NCBI RefSeq assembly: GCF_001424025.1
Contig: NZ_LMPZ01000003.1
Span: 315,195-379,194, forward strand
Origin: Brevundimonas sp. Leaf363
GTDB lineage: Bacteria; Pseudomonadota; Alphaproteobacteria; Caulobacterales; Caulobacteraceae
Direction: 5' to 3'
Length of the DNA stretch: 64,000 bases
The position numbers and the translations under genes were made by a program. The notes beneath the pieces are model-generated. The model had not been told where the DNA came from. It made no database searches and saw nothing but the letters and a program-made list of their open reading frames with translations. Below are positions 57,228 to 64,000 of the stretch, piece after piece. How positions within the stretch are numbered: position 1 is the first letter of the stretch; each line of letters starts with the position of its first letter.

Positions 57228-57374
57228 TTAAAGCTGGGCAGGGCCCTTCTCGACCGGACAAAGTTAAGCTGACATCGCTGTTCGAGATCATCTGCAAGCC
57301 CGCCATGGGAATGACTTTAGACGCGAAGGCATCCTGGCCGCGGAGCCAACATCCAGGGCAAGCGTTGCCCACGC

Positions 57375-58202
57375 ATGGTGAGCGTCCCTTATTCCGACAT
57401 GGCGATGGAGCGCGGATACTTGCGCGATTTGAGTCGGGCCTTTGCGGGCGCGCTCCTATTCAACATCCCCCTGCTGATGACCATGGAAATGTGGGAGCAG
57501 GGCGTGACGATGGATCGCTGGCGTCTGCTGCTGTTCATGCTGGCTGGCCTGCCGCTGCTCTACGGCATCTCCTACTACGCGGGCTTCTCCAAGCGGCGGG
57601 GTTTCGTCAACGACGTACTCGACACCGCCGTCGCCCTGGCGGTCGGTTTCACGACCAGCTCGGCGCTGCTGCTGCTGTTCGGCGTCGTGGAATGGAATGC
57701 GCCGCCGCGTGAGGCGATCGGCATGGTTACGCTGCAGGCCATCCCGGGGGCGATGGGCGCGCTGCTCGCGCGGCGGCAACTGGCGGGCACCGGCGCGGAT
57801 GAAGGCGACGAGGACACCGCCTCCTACATGGGCGAATTGTTCCTGATGGCTGCTGGCGCCCTGTTCTTCGCACTGAACGTTGCGCCGACAGAGGAGATGA
57901 TCCTTATCGCCTATAAGGCGTCGCCATTGCACATCCTCGCCCTGCTGATCGTATCGATCACGCTGCTCCACCTCATCGTGTTTCGTGCCGGCTTCGCGGG
58001 CCAGGAGGAAGCAGACAGGCCCGTCACAGCCTTCTTCCATTTTACCGTGCCCGGTTATGCGATCGCGCTGTCAGTCAGTCTTTTTGCCCTGTTCGTGTTC
58101 GGGCGTACGGACGGCCATGCGGTGCAGGGTTTCGTGCAGACGATGATCGTGCTCGGCTTCCCCGCTTCAATCGGTGCGGCCGCCGCACGACTTCTGGTCT
58201 AG
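57375..58202 (+). CDS. TIGR02587 family integral membrane protein
   Basis: This protein of about 275 aa has seven or eight hydrophobic segments. The pattern WEQGVTMDRWRLLLFMLAGLPLLYGISYYAGF, DVLDTAVALAVGFTTSSALLLLFGVV, ALFFALNVAPTEEMILIAYKASPLHILALLIVS and PGYAIALSVSLFALFVFGRTDGH is that of TIGR02587. Such proteins are almost always encoded beside TIGR02588, as here. Function is unknown. In-frame ATGs at 57399 and 57405 are alternative starts. It follows the IS remnant by 148 bases. Confidence 0.82.
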   Translation: MVSVPYSDMAMERGYLRDLSRAFAGALLFNIPLLMTMEMWEQGVTMDRWRLLLFMLAGLPLLYGISYYAGFSKRRGFVNDVLDTAVALAVGFTTSSALLLLFGVVEWNAPPREAIGMVTLQAIPGAMGALLARRQLAGTGADEGDEDTASYMGELFLMAAGALFFALNVAPTEEMILIAYKASPLHILALLIVSITLLHLIVFRAGFAGQEEADRPVTAFFHFTVPGYAIALSVSLFALFVFGRTDGHAVQGFVQTMIVLGFPASIGAAAARLLV

Positions 58203-58206
58203 CGCC

Positions 58207-58596
58207 GTGGCTTCTAAACCGACCACCAAACCCAAATCAGCCGCTATCGGCCGCCCGTTGCTTCAGTGGAGCGTCGCGATTCTTGGGGGGCTCGTAACTT
58301 CAGCGGTCGTCAGCATCGTTGTGTGGGAAGCCCTGCTCCCGGAACGGCCTACGTCGCTTCGGGCCGATGTTGCTCACATCATGGCTCGAGGTGGCGGCTA
58401 CATCGCCGAAGTCGAGGTCAGCAACGAAGGCCTTGAGACAGCCGCCAACGTCGACATCGAGGGAGTTTCCGGGTCCGGCACGGCGACTGCTACGATTGAT
58501 TATGTGCCGGGCCAGGGCAGCGTGCGCGGATACCTACGGTTCGAACGCAATCCTCAGCCGCTCGTCGTGACGGTGAAGGGGTGGTCAGAACCATGA
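58207..58596 (+). CDS. TIGR02588 family protein
   Basis: This 129-aa protein has an N-terminal membrane anchor (about 20-45, LQWSVAILGGLVTSAVVSIVVWEALL) and a small periplasmic beta-rich domain (ADVAHIMARGGGYIAEVEVSNEGLETAANVDIEGV, ATIDYVPGQGSVRGYLRFERNP). It matches TIGR02588 and is the usual partner of TIGR02587. The start is GTG at 58207, four bases after the preceding stop, so translation is coupled. Confidence 0.82.
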   Translation: MASKPTTKPKSAAIGRPLLQWSVAILGGLVTSAVVSIVVWEALLPERPTSLRADVAHIMARGGGYIAEVEVSNEGLETAANVDIEGVSGSGTATATIDYVPGQGSVRGYLRFERNPQPLVVTVKGWSEP

Positions 58597-58795
58597 CTTC
58601 GTCGCTGACGCTTTTTGCCATCGCCGTTAACTCAGCATATCGCCGCGCGAAGATTGAGCGATGTCACATCGGCACCGTCGCGTCGGCGTCCATCGATTAC
58701 GCCCTTGACGACGTTTCAACCCCTCTAGACCGCAAGCGCGATGGCCACGAAGACGGCTCGCGGGAGCCCAGGCGCGGTTCAGCAGTTAAGCCCTC

Positions 58796-59242
58796 GTGAG
58801 CCCAGTAGTGGACTTCTTGGAAGGACGAGGACCGGACTCATCGGGCAGATCGATCGAGCACGTGCTCGGCTTCGACTCCGCGACGATCGAGCGGCAGCAC
58901 AACTTTGTTCAGTGGGTGTTTCCCCTGCTTGAGGTGAGTCAGGCCGTTCCCGGTTCGCCGGTGCTTACGCCAGCCGACGTGGACCTGATCCGGCAGTCCG
59001 AAACGGCGCAGACGAACCTCTCCTCCGCAGCGACGATGATGGCGGGCTTCTATGGGTCGTCAGACCACTGGTTGCGCTCGCATGACCACAATCACCTGCG
59101 CATCACCCGGATCATCAAGAGCCTGCGGCTTTTGGCAGGCGATGACGCGGCAGACCGATTCCATGACGTAATCGAAGGTCTGGTCGACGCCAGCGGACAA
59201 GCTTTGAACGACGTAAGCCGGCGACACTGGGCGGCGGCATGA
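58796..59242 (+). CDS. OGFr-domain (opioid growth factor receptor-like) bacterial protein
   Basis: This 148-aa protein matches the conserved N-terminal region of OGFr-like proteins found in bacteria: FLEGRGPDSSGRSIEHVLGFDSATIERQHNFVQWVFPLLE, then ETAQTNLSSAATMMAGFYG and RITRIIKSLRLLAGDDAADRFHDVI. The start is GTG at 58796. It is a small all-helical domain of unknown function in bacteria. It stands alone between the TIGR pair and a gene-poor stretch. Confidence 0.8.
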   Translation: MSPVVDFLEGRGPDSSGRSIEHVLGFDSATIERQHNFVQWVFPLLEVSQAVPGSPVLTPADVDLIRQSETAQTNLSSAATMMAGFYGSSDHWLRSHDHNHLRITRIIKSLRLLAGDDAADRFHDVIEGLVDASGQALNDVSRRHWAAA

Positions 59243-59366
59243 CGGTGCCGGGGTCGGCAGCGCCATCCACAAGATGAGAACATTATAAGAACATTTGTGC
59301 TTGCCGCCCTCCCCCCGGTGCATCCATGTGCGGCTCGGGTCGCCGGGCGCGAACGAGTTCAGTCAC

Positions 59367-59534
59367 ATGGGAAATGATCAAGCGCGCGTCGAGCAGCCGA
59401 AATCCTTTCGTCCCCCAATCGGCGAAGTGGCAGCTGGCCTTGCTGGATACGCTCGGTGGTTCGCCACCGCTCGCCAGATGCACCAGGCTGCCGAGCAGGC
59501 AGCTGAGCGGGACGCTCCCTCATGTCCCGAGTGA
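59367..59534 (+). CDS. Doubtful small ORF
   Basis: This 55-residue frame (MGNDQARVEQPKSFRPPIGEVAAG...) has a plausible helical, Ala/Glu-rich composition (GYARWFATARQMHQAAEQAAERDA). It overlaps the next doubtful ORF by 13 bases. No family is recognised, and other frames in this gene-poor 500-base stretch are also open, so it may be chance. Confidence 0.25.
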   Translation: MGNDQARVEQPKSFRPPIGEVAAGLAGYARWFATARQMHQAAEQAAERDAPSCPE

Positions 59535-59752
59535 AGATGCGGCACTGCACGGGAAAGGACTGGTGGGCTCTGGAGGCGCATCGGAAGCGCACCCCGAACA
59601 ATGAGCCCGGCTGGGGCAAGGGCGGCCTGACCGATCAGGGCGTGATGGTTGGCGTGATGCCTGGCTTGTCGCGCGCCTGGACGGCAGCGGAGTGGCGCGA
59701 GGCTTGGGGCGTGCTGCCGGCGGACTTCGAGATGCAGCTGTCGCGGCCTTAA
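59522..59752 (+). CDS. Hypothetical small Trp-rich protein
   Basis: This is a 76-aa frame with protein-like composition: [43 protein letters not shown] and [18 protein letters not shown]. An ATG at 59537 is an alternative start. It ends four bases into the convergent membrane-protein gene (59749). No family is recognised; coding support is moderate because of its Trp content and codon use. Confidence 0.38.
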
Positions 59753-60099
59753 TCTGCAGGTCCGCCGCGAAGGTTTGCGCGTGATCGGACGAAGAGCGCC
59801 AGCGAGGCTAAGGCCACCAGCCACCACACGAGGACGTCGGCGAAGAAGCCGTGCCAAAGGAAGATATCCAACCCTAGGAGTGCGCTAACGACATCCGCGC
59901 TGCCGCGAGGAGACAGGTAGGGGCTATCGACCACATACGCGAATGGGAAGCCGCCAGCGGTCTGAACACAGGGCCCGGGATCCTCGGTCTCGACGCAGTT
60001 GAGCACGTGAGAGCTAGGAACGGCCGAGGACGCGACTGTAACGATAAGCGAAAGGACCAGCCCGGTGAGCGCCGTGCGGGCCGAGGCCAGCCTCGTCAA
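59749..60099 (-). CDS. Hypothetical membrane protein
   Basis: This 116-aa protein has a hydrophobic N-terminal segment (about 10-28, [17 protein letters not shown]) and a C-terminal one (about 85-105, [21 protein letters not shown]). A periplasmic Cys-containing loop lies between ([34 protein letters not shown]). The start is TTG at 60099, overlapping the stop of a 30-residue upstream frame (TTGA at 60096-60099), which suggests coupling. No family is recognised. Confidence 0.6.
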
Positions 60100-60188
60100 G
60101 GCACACGCGCGCCCATCGAGAACGCGTAGATCGCACAGGCGATCAGGACGACGATCGCGCCGATCATCACCAGACGGTTCTTGTTCAT
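60096..60188 (-). CDS. 30-residue single-span membrane microprotein
   Basis: This frame encodes a short basic N-terminus (MNKNR), a hydrophobic span ([18 protein letters not shown]) and a small tail (SMGARVP). GGGAAG lies six bases upstream of the ATG. Its stop overlaps the TTG start of the next membrane-protein gene. Its size is below usual annotation cut-offs; hydrophobic content, ribosome-binding site and coupling support it. Confidence 0.5.
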
Positions 60189-60212
60189 CGCCGGCTTCCC
60201 ATACCTCAGGTC

Positions 60213-61190
60213 TCAGCCCTCGCGCCGTACTTCAGTGGGCTCCTTGTCGTCGCGCAAGCCCTTAAAGTTCGCCTGCCGCAATCGCCCGCTGGCCGTCCAT
60301 TCGGCGATGTCCGCCTGAACCACCACCTCCGGCTCGATGAAGTGCAGGCTGTCGCCGCCGGTCGCCCTCGGCTGTTCACCCGCGAACGGCGTGCGCGTCC
60401 GCGCCAGCGCCCTCAGCCGAGGCCGCAGCTCCTTCAGGTGCTCATCACGAAACCCGTTCTTGATTGAGCCGGCGTAGCGCAACTCGCCCCGCTCATACAC
60501 GCCGGTCAGCACGCCCTTGAACCGTCCGTCGGGCCCGGCCTTCCAGCCGCCCACGACAACCTCTTGGCCCGGCCGGCACTTCGACTTGATCCAGACGGCC
60601 GTGCGGCCGGCGCGATAGTTCTCGTCCAGCCGCTTCGAAACGATACCTTCCAGCCGCATGGCGCAGGCTGCCTTCAGGAGCGCGCTCGGCTCCGCATCCG
60701 GGAAGTGGTCGACGAAGCGAAAGCGCTTGGCCACGGCCGGTCCCGCATCAGCCAGCAGCTTCTCCAAGCTTTTCTTGCGGGTCGCCAGCGCATAGGGGCG
60801 CAGGTCCGAGTCGCCACGCCAAAGGATGTCGAACACGAAATAGACCAGCCGCCCCGACGTCCGCCGGTTCAGGTCGCTGCGCAGTTGGCTGAACGCAGGC
60901 ATGCCCTCGGCGTCCACGGCGCACAGCTCGCCGTCCAGGATGCAGTCCTCGAACGCAGCCGCGTCGGCCGAGTGCGCCGCCAGCTTGTCGGTCCAGTCAT
61001 GGCCGTTGCGCGTGAACCAGGTCGCCACGCCCTTCTCGACCCGCAGCTGGAAGCGGAAGCCGTCGTATTTGATCTCATGAATCCACCCGCGCCCCGCCGG
61101 CGGCTTCGCCTCGAGGGTCGGATGAGAGAGCGGCTGAAAGCCTTGCGGCATCTTCAGCGTGCGCTCGATGTCCTGCTTTCTGCGGGCCAT
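60213..61190 (-). CDS. ATP-dependent DNA ligase (LigD/LigC ligase-domain type)
   Basis: This 325-aa stand-alone ATP ligase has its catalytic Lys in [12 protein letters not shown] (motif I). Further motifs are [10 protein letters not shown] (motif III region), [44 protein letters not shown] (motifs IV-V) and a C-terminal OB-fold part ([37 protein letters not shown]). Size fits a LigC-like repair ligase without polymerase or phosphoesterase domains. No Ku gene is in the window. It seals nicks using ATP, in addition to the NAD-dependent housekeeping ligase. Confidence 0.92.
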   Translation of the reverse strand: MARRKQDIERTLKMPQGFQPLSHPTLEAKPPAGRGWIHEIKYDGFRFQLRVEKGVATWFTRNGHDWTDKLAAHSADAAAFEDCILDGELCAVDAEGMPAFSQLRSDLNRRTSGRLVYFVFDILWRGDSDLRPYALATRKKSLEKLLADAGPAVAKRFRFVDHFPDAEPSALLKAACAMRLEGIVSKRLDENYRAGRTAVWIKSKCRPGQEVVVGGWKAGPDGRFKGVLTGVYERGELRYAGSIKNGFRDEHLKELRPRLRALARTRTPFAGEQPRATGGDSLHFIEPEVVVQADIAEWTASGRLRQANFKGLRDDKEPTEVRREG

Positions 61191-61258
61191 GGCGGCGAGT
61201 CGAACACCAAGCTTGGCGATTCGATCCGCCTGTGTCCGCTCTGAGCCGAGTGGCGGAT

Positions 61259-61282
61259 GTCCGCTCCCGACCCATTGCGGAC
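61259..61282. repeat. Dispersed 24-bp imperfect palindromic repeat, copy 1
   Basis: GTCCGCTCCCGACCCATTGCGGAC has perfect 6-bp ends (GTCCGC/GCGGAC). Related copies lie at 61545-61568 and 62832-62855. Partial versions occur nearby (for example around 61230-61258). Confidence 0.6.
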
Positions 61283-61283
61283 A

Positions 61284-61496
61284 TCAGCGTCGAAACTGGT
61301 TCAACACGTCATCATCCATGTCCGACAATGCGACACGACGGGCCGTTCCATTCGCATCGTCGTTCCACCATGCGGGAGGCTGCTCGAAAACGATCAGGTC
61401 TCTGAACGCAGCATTTATCGCATCTGCGTTCGGGGCTTCCACCCACCACCAGAGGCCACCCGTCCCGTAATCGTAACAAACGAGGTAGTCGCGCAT
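61284..61496 (-). CDS. Hypothetical small protein
   Basis: This 70-aa acidic protein (MRDYLVCYDYGTGGLWWWVEAP, FRDLIVFEQPPAWWND, LSDMDDDVLNQFRR) has a composition and length consistent with a real small soluble protein, and I recognise the YDYGTGG-type start as recurring in alphaproteobacteria. Its stop region adjoins one copy of the dispersed GTCCGC...GCGGAC repeat. Function is unknown. Confidence 0.6.
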   Translation of the reverse strand: MRDYLVCYDYGTGGLWWWVEAPNADAINAAFRDLIVFEQPPAWWNDDANGTARRVALSDMDDDVLNQFRR

Positions 61497-61544
61497 CCGT
61501 TAGGTGTGAGCGAACTTCGCTCCGGTTTCCACCCTCGAACGCAC

Positions 61545-61568
61545 GTCCGTTTCCGACCCATAGCGGAC
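61545..61568. repeat. Dispersed 24-bp imperfect palindromic repeat, copy 2
   Basis: GTCCGTTTCCGACCCATAGCGGAC is of the same family as copy 1, in the gap between the small ORF at 61284-61496 and the SIR2-like gene. It differs mainly in the first arm. Confidence 0.6.
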
Positions 61569-61648
61569 ATTCGCTCCCTAGGCATATTGGCCTAACGCTG
61601 CGGTGAGACCTATCTCTGCCCACTCATTTCCGCCGGAGCTTAGGCGTC

Positions 61649-62704
61649 ATGTTCAGAGCCAAAACACTTTTCGTCCTAGGTGCAGGAGCTAGCTTCGAGG
61701 CTGACCTGCCTGTAGGCGACAAACTGCTTGAGCAGATCGTAGCGCTCACTGACGTGCGATTTGAGCATTACCGCCAGAGCCATGGCGACCCGCTTATCGT
61801 CGATGCGCTTAAAACCATCCTCAACGAGGGACGAGAAGTCGTTCAAATCAATGAGCACCTCGCAGCCGCTCGTCGCCTCGGACAGTCAGCGCAACAAGGG
61901 CTATCGATCGACAACGTGATTGACGCACTCGAGGATAAGCAGATCGAGCTTGTCGGAAAACTTGGCATCGTGCGGGCGATATTGAAAGCCGAGGGCTCGA
62001 GCTCTAAGTTTCGTATGCCGGAGCGGTATGCGAACAAAATAAATCTCAAGAATTTTAATTCTACTTGGTACAGTAGCCTGACAAAACTACTGACGGAGAA
62101 CAGGCGCGTTAGTGACTTTGATAATGTCTTCGAAAACGTCGAATTTATAGTCTTTAATTACGATAGGTGCCTTGAGCACTACTTGCAGTTTTCTTTGTCC
62201 TCTTACTTTCACGTGCCCGTTGAAAGAGTCCAGGCCGCTATAAATCGCCTTGTTGTTCACCGGCCTTATGGTGTCGCAGGGCGCCTTCCTTGGCAGGATG
62301 GTGACCGACCGAGTATCCCTTTCGGCGAGGGGCACGCGGCGGACCTGGCAGCGGCGGTTGAACAAATTCGCACATTCACTGAGCAGATTGACGATGAACA
62401 TGCGCTGACGGCGATGCGAGCGTCAGTCGAAATCGCAGACCGAATCGTCTTCCTTGGCTTTGGTTTTCACCGACAGAACGTTCAACTAATCGCTGCAAGT
62501 GTCCAAGAGAACGTCGAGATTTACGGAACGGCTTTAAATGTCTCCAAGGCGGACCAGGGCGTGATCGAAACCGAGTTGCGAGAAGCTTTTGGTCTTGAAT
62601 GGGAGCCGGCAAACATGCAGCGGGTGACGCTCGCGGAGCTTACCTGTGCTGACTTTTTCCGCGAGTATTGGCGTACAATGACCGCCGAAGCACCGGAAAC
62701 CTAG
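61649..62704 (+). CDS. SIR2-like domain protein
   Basis: This 351-aa protein has the SIR2-like (Rossmann, NAD-binding) hallmarks. FVLGAGASFEADLPVGDKL is at about 8-26 (GAGAS loop). VEFIVFNYDRCLEHYLQ near 170 is the NYD-type motif, VVHRPYGVAG near 205 stands where other family members have HLHG, and RIVFLGFGFHRQNVQLI near 275 is the LGFG block. In defence islands, such proteins cleave NAD after phage sensing; here no partner is adjacent. Parts of the gene are visibly AT-richer than the neighbours (about 62030-62250), suggesting recent acquisition. The ATG at 61649 is used. Confidence 0.75.
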   Translation: MFRAKTLFVLGAGASFEADLPVGDKLLEQIVALTDVRFEHYRQSHGDPLIVDALKTILNEGREVVQINEHLAAARRLGQSAQQGLSIDNVIDALEDKQIELVGKLGIVRAILKAEGSSSKFRMPERYANKINLKNFNSTWYSSLTKLLTENRRVSDFDNVFENVEFIVFNYDRCLEHYLQFSLSSYFHVPVERVQAAINRLVVHRPYGVAGRLPWQDGDRPSIPFGEGHAADLAAAVEQIRTFTEQIDDEHALTAMRASVEIADRIVFLGFGFHRQNVQLIAASVQENVEIYGTALNVSKADQGVIETELREAFGLEWEPANMQRVTLAELTCADFFREYWRTMTAEAPET

Positions 62705-62936
62705 CTAACCGCGAGTCGTAGGTCGGTCGATAAGTGACTGCCCGCCGGGGGGGGGGCAATCGGGTGGTGATAGGAATTGGCGGGCGGGCAGGACTGGGAT
62801 AGTTACCGCTTGCCGAGGTCCGGAAGGTAAGGGCCGCTTCCGACCCATAGCGGACGTTTGCCTCCGCTCGCATGCGAGCAATCAGTCTTCCTTTACCTAC
62901 TGCTGTGAGGGTGGTGGCGACTTCGGACCCCACTGC
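62705..62936. other. Intergenic region with G-tract and a dispersed repeat
   Basis: This 232-base gap holds a run of about ten G (around 62745-62756) and copy 3 of the palindromic repeat, GGCCGCTTCCGACCCATAGCGGAC (62832-62855). No gene is seen. Confidence 0.55.
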
Positions 62937-63446
62937 ATGCAAGACCCACTACTTGGCCTGCCTCCTAAGCCAGATTTGCGCTCAACGCTGATCGTCGTTT
63001 TGATTGTCTTGGGCGCGCTGTGCATGGGCTGGTTAGGGCCTTGGTTCGTCCAACCTATCGCTGCGGCCTTCACCGATTGTGACTTTCTGCCGAGCCGCCA
63101 AAGCGGGCTATTCATCGCGTCCTGCGTGGGTTCGGCTATCGCGCTCGCAACTTCGATTTCCGCAGTCGTTTTCCGAGCAAAGCTCAATAGCGGATGGCGG
63201 GTCATTCCTCCCCGATATGAGCTTCTGCGTCAGCTATATCTCGGTGCCGCCGGTCTTCTTTTCTTAAGCGGCCTGTATATCTGGCATGACGGCTACCGCA
63301 TAAGCTTTGGAGAAGGCTGCGATGCCTCGTTTGGAAACCCGTGGGCATTTCTGCTTAAACTAAGTTTTGTAGCCGGAAGCTGGTTCGCCCTAGCCAATAC
63401 CCGGCTCATGCTCCGCCGAGTCCACCTCGCTCATACTAGAGCTTGA
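62937..63446 (+). CDS. Hypothetical membrane protein
   Basis: This 169-aa protein has four hydrophobic segments (about 17-42, 60-80, 98-118 and 138-155) separated by short charged loops (PSRQSGLF, RAKLNSGWRVIPPRYELLRQ). Two Cys in loops (TDCDFLPS, GEGCDASFGNP) could pair. It is an inner-membrane protein of no recognised family. Lower codon bias than the core genes fits an accessory gene. Confidence 0.6.
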   Translation: MQDPLLGLPPKPDLRSTLIVVLIVLGALCMGWLGPWFVQPIAAAFTDCDFLPSRQSGLFIASCVGSAIALATSISAVVFRAKLNSGWRVIPPRYELLRQLYLGAAGLLFLSGLYIWHDGYRISFGEGCDASFGNPWAFLLKLSFVAGSWFALANTRLMLRRVHLAHTRA

Positions 63447-63513
63447 AGGGCCGCTTCCCACCCTGAGCTGACGTCCCCCGGCGTCCGCTAAGGGCTGCCC
63501 AGCGTCCAACACA

Positions 63514-63538
63514 GGAACATGGATTTGCCCTGACCGTT
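63514..63538 (+). promoter_or_regulatory. EcfG (general stress response) promoter
   Basis: GGAAC (63514-63518) and CGTT (63535-63538) are separated by exactly 16 bases, the consensus for sigma-EcfG/SigT promoters of alphaproteobacteria. It lies 22 bases upstream of the DUF3606 start codon, leaving room for a short leader with GGAAGGAG as ribosome-binding site. Confidence 0.85.
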
Positions 63539-63560
63539 CTGACGACGGAAGGAGACCATC

Positions 63561-63740
63561 ATGTCCGACGACAAGAGCAAAACCGGCGGCCAGGACCGCG
63601 ATCGTATCAGCCTCAGCGAAGATTATGAGGTTCGCGACTGGGCCGCGAAGTTCGGCGTAACGGAAGATGCGCTTCGCCGGGCCGTGGAGCGCGTGGGCGA
63701 CCGCGCCGAAGACGTGCGCAAGGAGCTGGGCGGCCAATGA
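63561..63740 (+). CDS. DUF3606 domain protein
   Basis: This is a 59-aa protein with the DUF3606 pattern (DRDRISLSEDYEVRDWAAKFGVTEDALRRAVERVGDRAEDVRKELGG). It has a strong ribosome-binding site (GGAAGGAG) and an EcfG promoter, both typical for this general-stress family. Its stop overlaps the next start (ATGA at 63737-63740). It is too short for usual ORF cut-offs. Confidence 0.85.
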   Translation: MSDDKSKTGGQDRDRISLSEDYEVRDWAAKFGVTEDALRRAVERVGDRAEDVRKELGGQ

Positions 63741-63976
63741 CGATGAAGCTTTTCCGCGTGGTCGTGCGCGGCCCTGGCGGCGACCGGACGATCCGCGTGC
63801 CGTCGCCCACCAAGGTGCAGGCCGGGGACGCAGCCGCTCCACTGCTCGTTGAAGGCGACGCGATCGTCTCCGTCGAGGAAGAGCTCGACGCCAGTCAGGT
63901 TGCGGACGCCGCGCCACCCAAAACCCAGGCCGAGGAACTAACGCCCGTCACGCCCGGCGCCGCCGCCGCCGACTAG
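63737..63976 (+). CDS. Hypothetical small protein coupled to DUF3606
   Basis: This 79-aa protein has a beta-rich first half (MTMKLFRVVVRGPGGDRTIRVPSPTKVQAGDAAAPLLVEGDAIVSVEE) and a disordered Ala/Pro tail. Coupled by ATGA overlap to the DUF3606 gene, it shares the EcfG promoter and is likely part of the general stress regulon. No family is recognised. Confidence 0.65.
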   Translation: MTMKLFRVVVRGPGGDRTIRVPSPTKVQAGDAAAPLLVEGDAIVSVEEELDASQVADAAPPKTQAEELTPVTPGAAAAD

Positions 63977-64000
63977 CGCCTCAACTCCCGCCGTAGACAT

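Noticed and set aside
58581..58799. 72-codon frame between the TIGR02588 and OGFr-like genes
   Set aside because: No family resemblance, overlaps the end of the TIGR02588 gene and has no clear ribosome-binding site.
59359..59857. Minus-strand frames over the gene-poor 59.2-59.8 kb stretch
   Set aside because: Arg/Pro/Ala-rich shadow composition and no ribosome-binding sites.
62745..62756. Run of about ten G residues
   Set aside because: Could be a phase-variable tract, but it is intergenic with no gene whose frame or promoter it would switch; may also be a sequencing artefact.

Overview
The window is GC-rich, densely coded DNA that reads as an alphaproteobacterial chromosome, most likely Caulobacteraceae and Brevundimonas- or Caulobacter-like. 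That placement is an inference. It rests on a LovK/LovR-type photoreceptor pair, the divergent fliL-fliM / flgF-flgG-flgA-flgH flagellar locus with a sigma-54 promoter, an EcfG-type stress promoter in front of a DUF3606 gene, and a FecI/FecR/TonB trio.

Layout. 1-4.8 kb: a VIT-family transporter, then a TonB receptor, FecR and an ECF sigma factor. 4.9-9.8 kb: a tightly overlapping set of a thermostable-hemolysin (GNAT-like) protein, an acyl-adenylating enzyme, a heme-oxygenase-like diiron protein and an SDR, followed by a TPR protein and an isoprenylcysteine-methyltransferase-like membrane enzyme. 9.8-12.3 kb: a TetR regulator divergent from an SDR/quinone-oxidoreductase pair, with twin palindromic operators between them. 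12.5-14.1 kb: a LOV histidine kinase and response regulator. 14.1-14.4 kb: a tRNA-Leu(UAA) gene interrupted by a group I intron. 14.5-24.3 kb: an M28 peptidase, a DUF3297 protein, flagellar genes and three tandem related envelope proteins. 24.4-27.8 kb: a DUF885 hydrolase, a cytochrome c, an MmcQ/YjbR protein and MsrA.

27.8-37.0 kb is a compact biosynthetic gene cluster on the minus strand: a 2OG-Fe(II) oxygenase, an adenylation-carrier-sulfotransferase fusion, a condensation-(A remnant)-carrier-thioesterase NRPS whose thioesterase has Cys at the nucleophile position, an amidohydrolase, a glycosyltransferase and a phosphopantetheinyl transferase. 37.4-48.2 kb is a complete, translationally coupled glycogen operon (glgP-glgB-glgC-glgA-pgm-glgX).

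48.3-64 kb is accessory in character. It holds an Ala-rich lipoprotein, a phospholipase D-like enzyme and an IS6-family element. After these comes a divergent yjf-type envelope-stress module (YegD-like Hsp70, glutathionylspermidine synthase-like, PspA, DUF2170 / DUF2491, DUF350, DUF1190) that ends at a second, decayed IS6 terminus. Beyond that lie a TIGR02587/TIGR02588 membrane pair, an OGFr-like protein, a DNA ligase, a SIR2-like protein with lower-GC stretches, copies of a short dispersed palindromic repeat, and a DUF3606 operon behind an EcfG promoter.

The best candidates for undescribed biology are the sulfotransferase-NRPS cluster, the hemolysin/ligase/diiron/SDR cluster, the intron-bearing tRNA, and a palindromic repeat inserted in frame within a flagellar gene. 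All family assignments are from reading the sequence; no database search was run.
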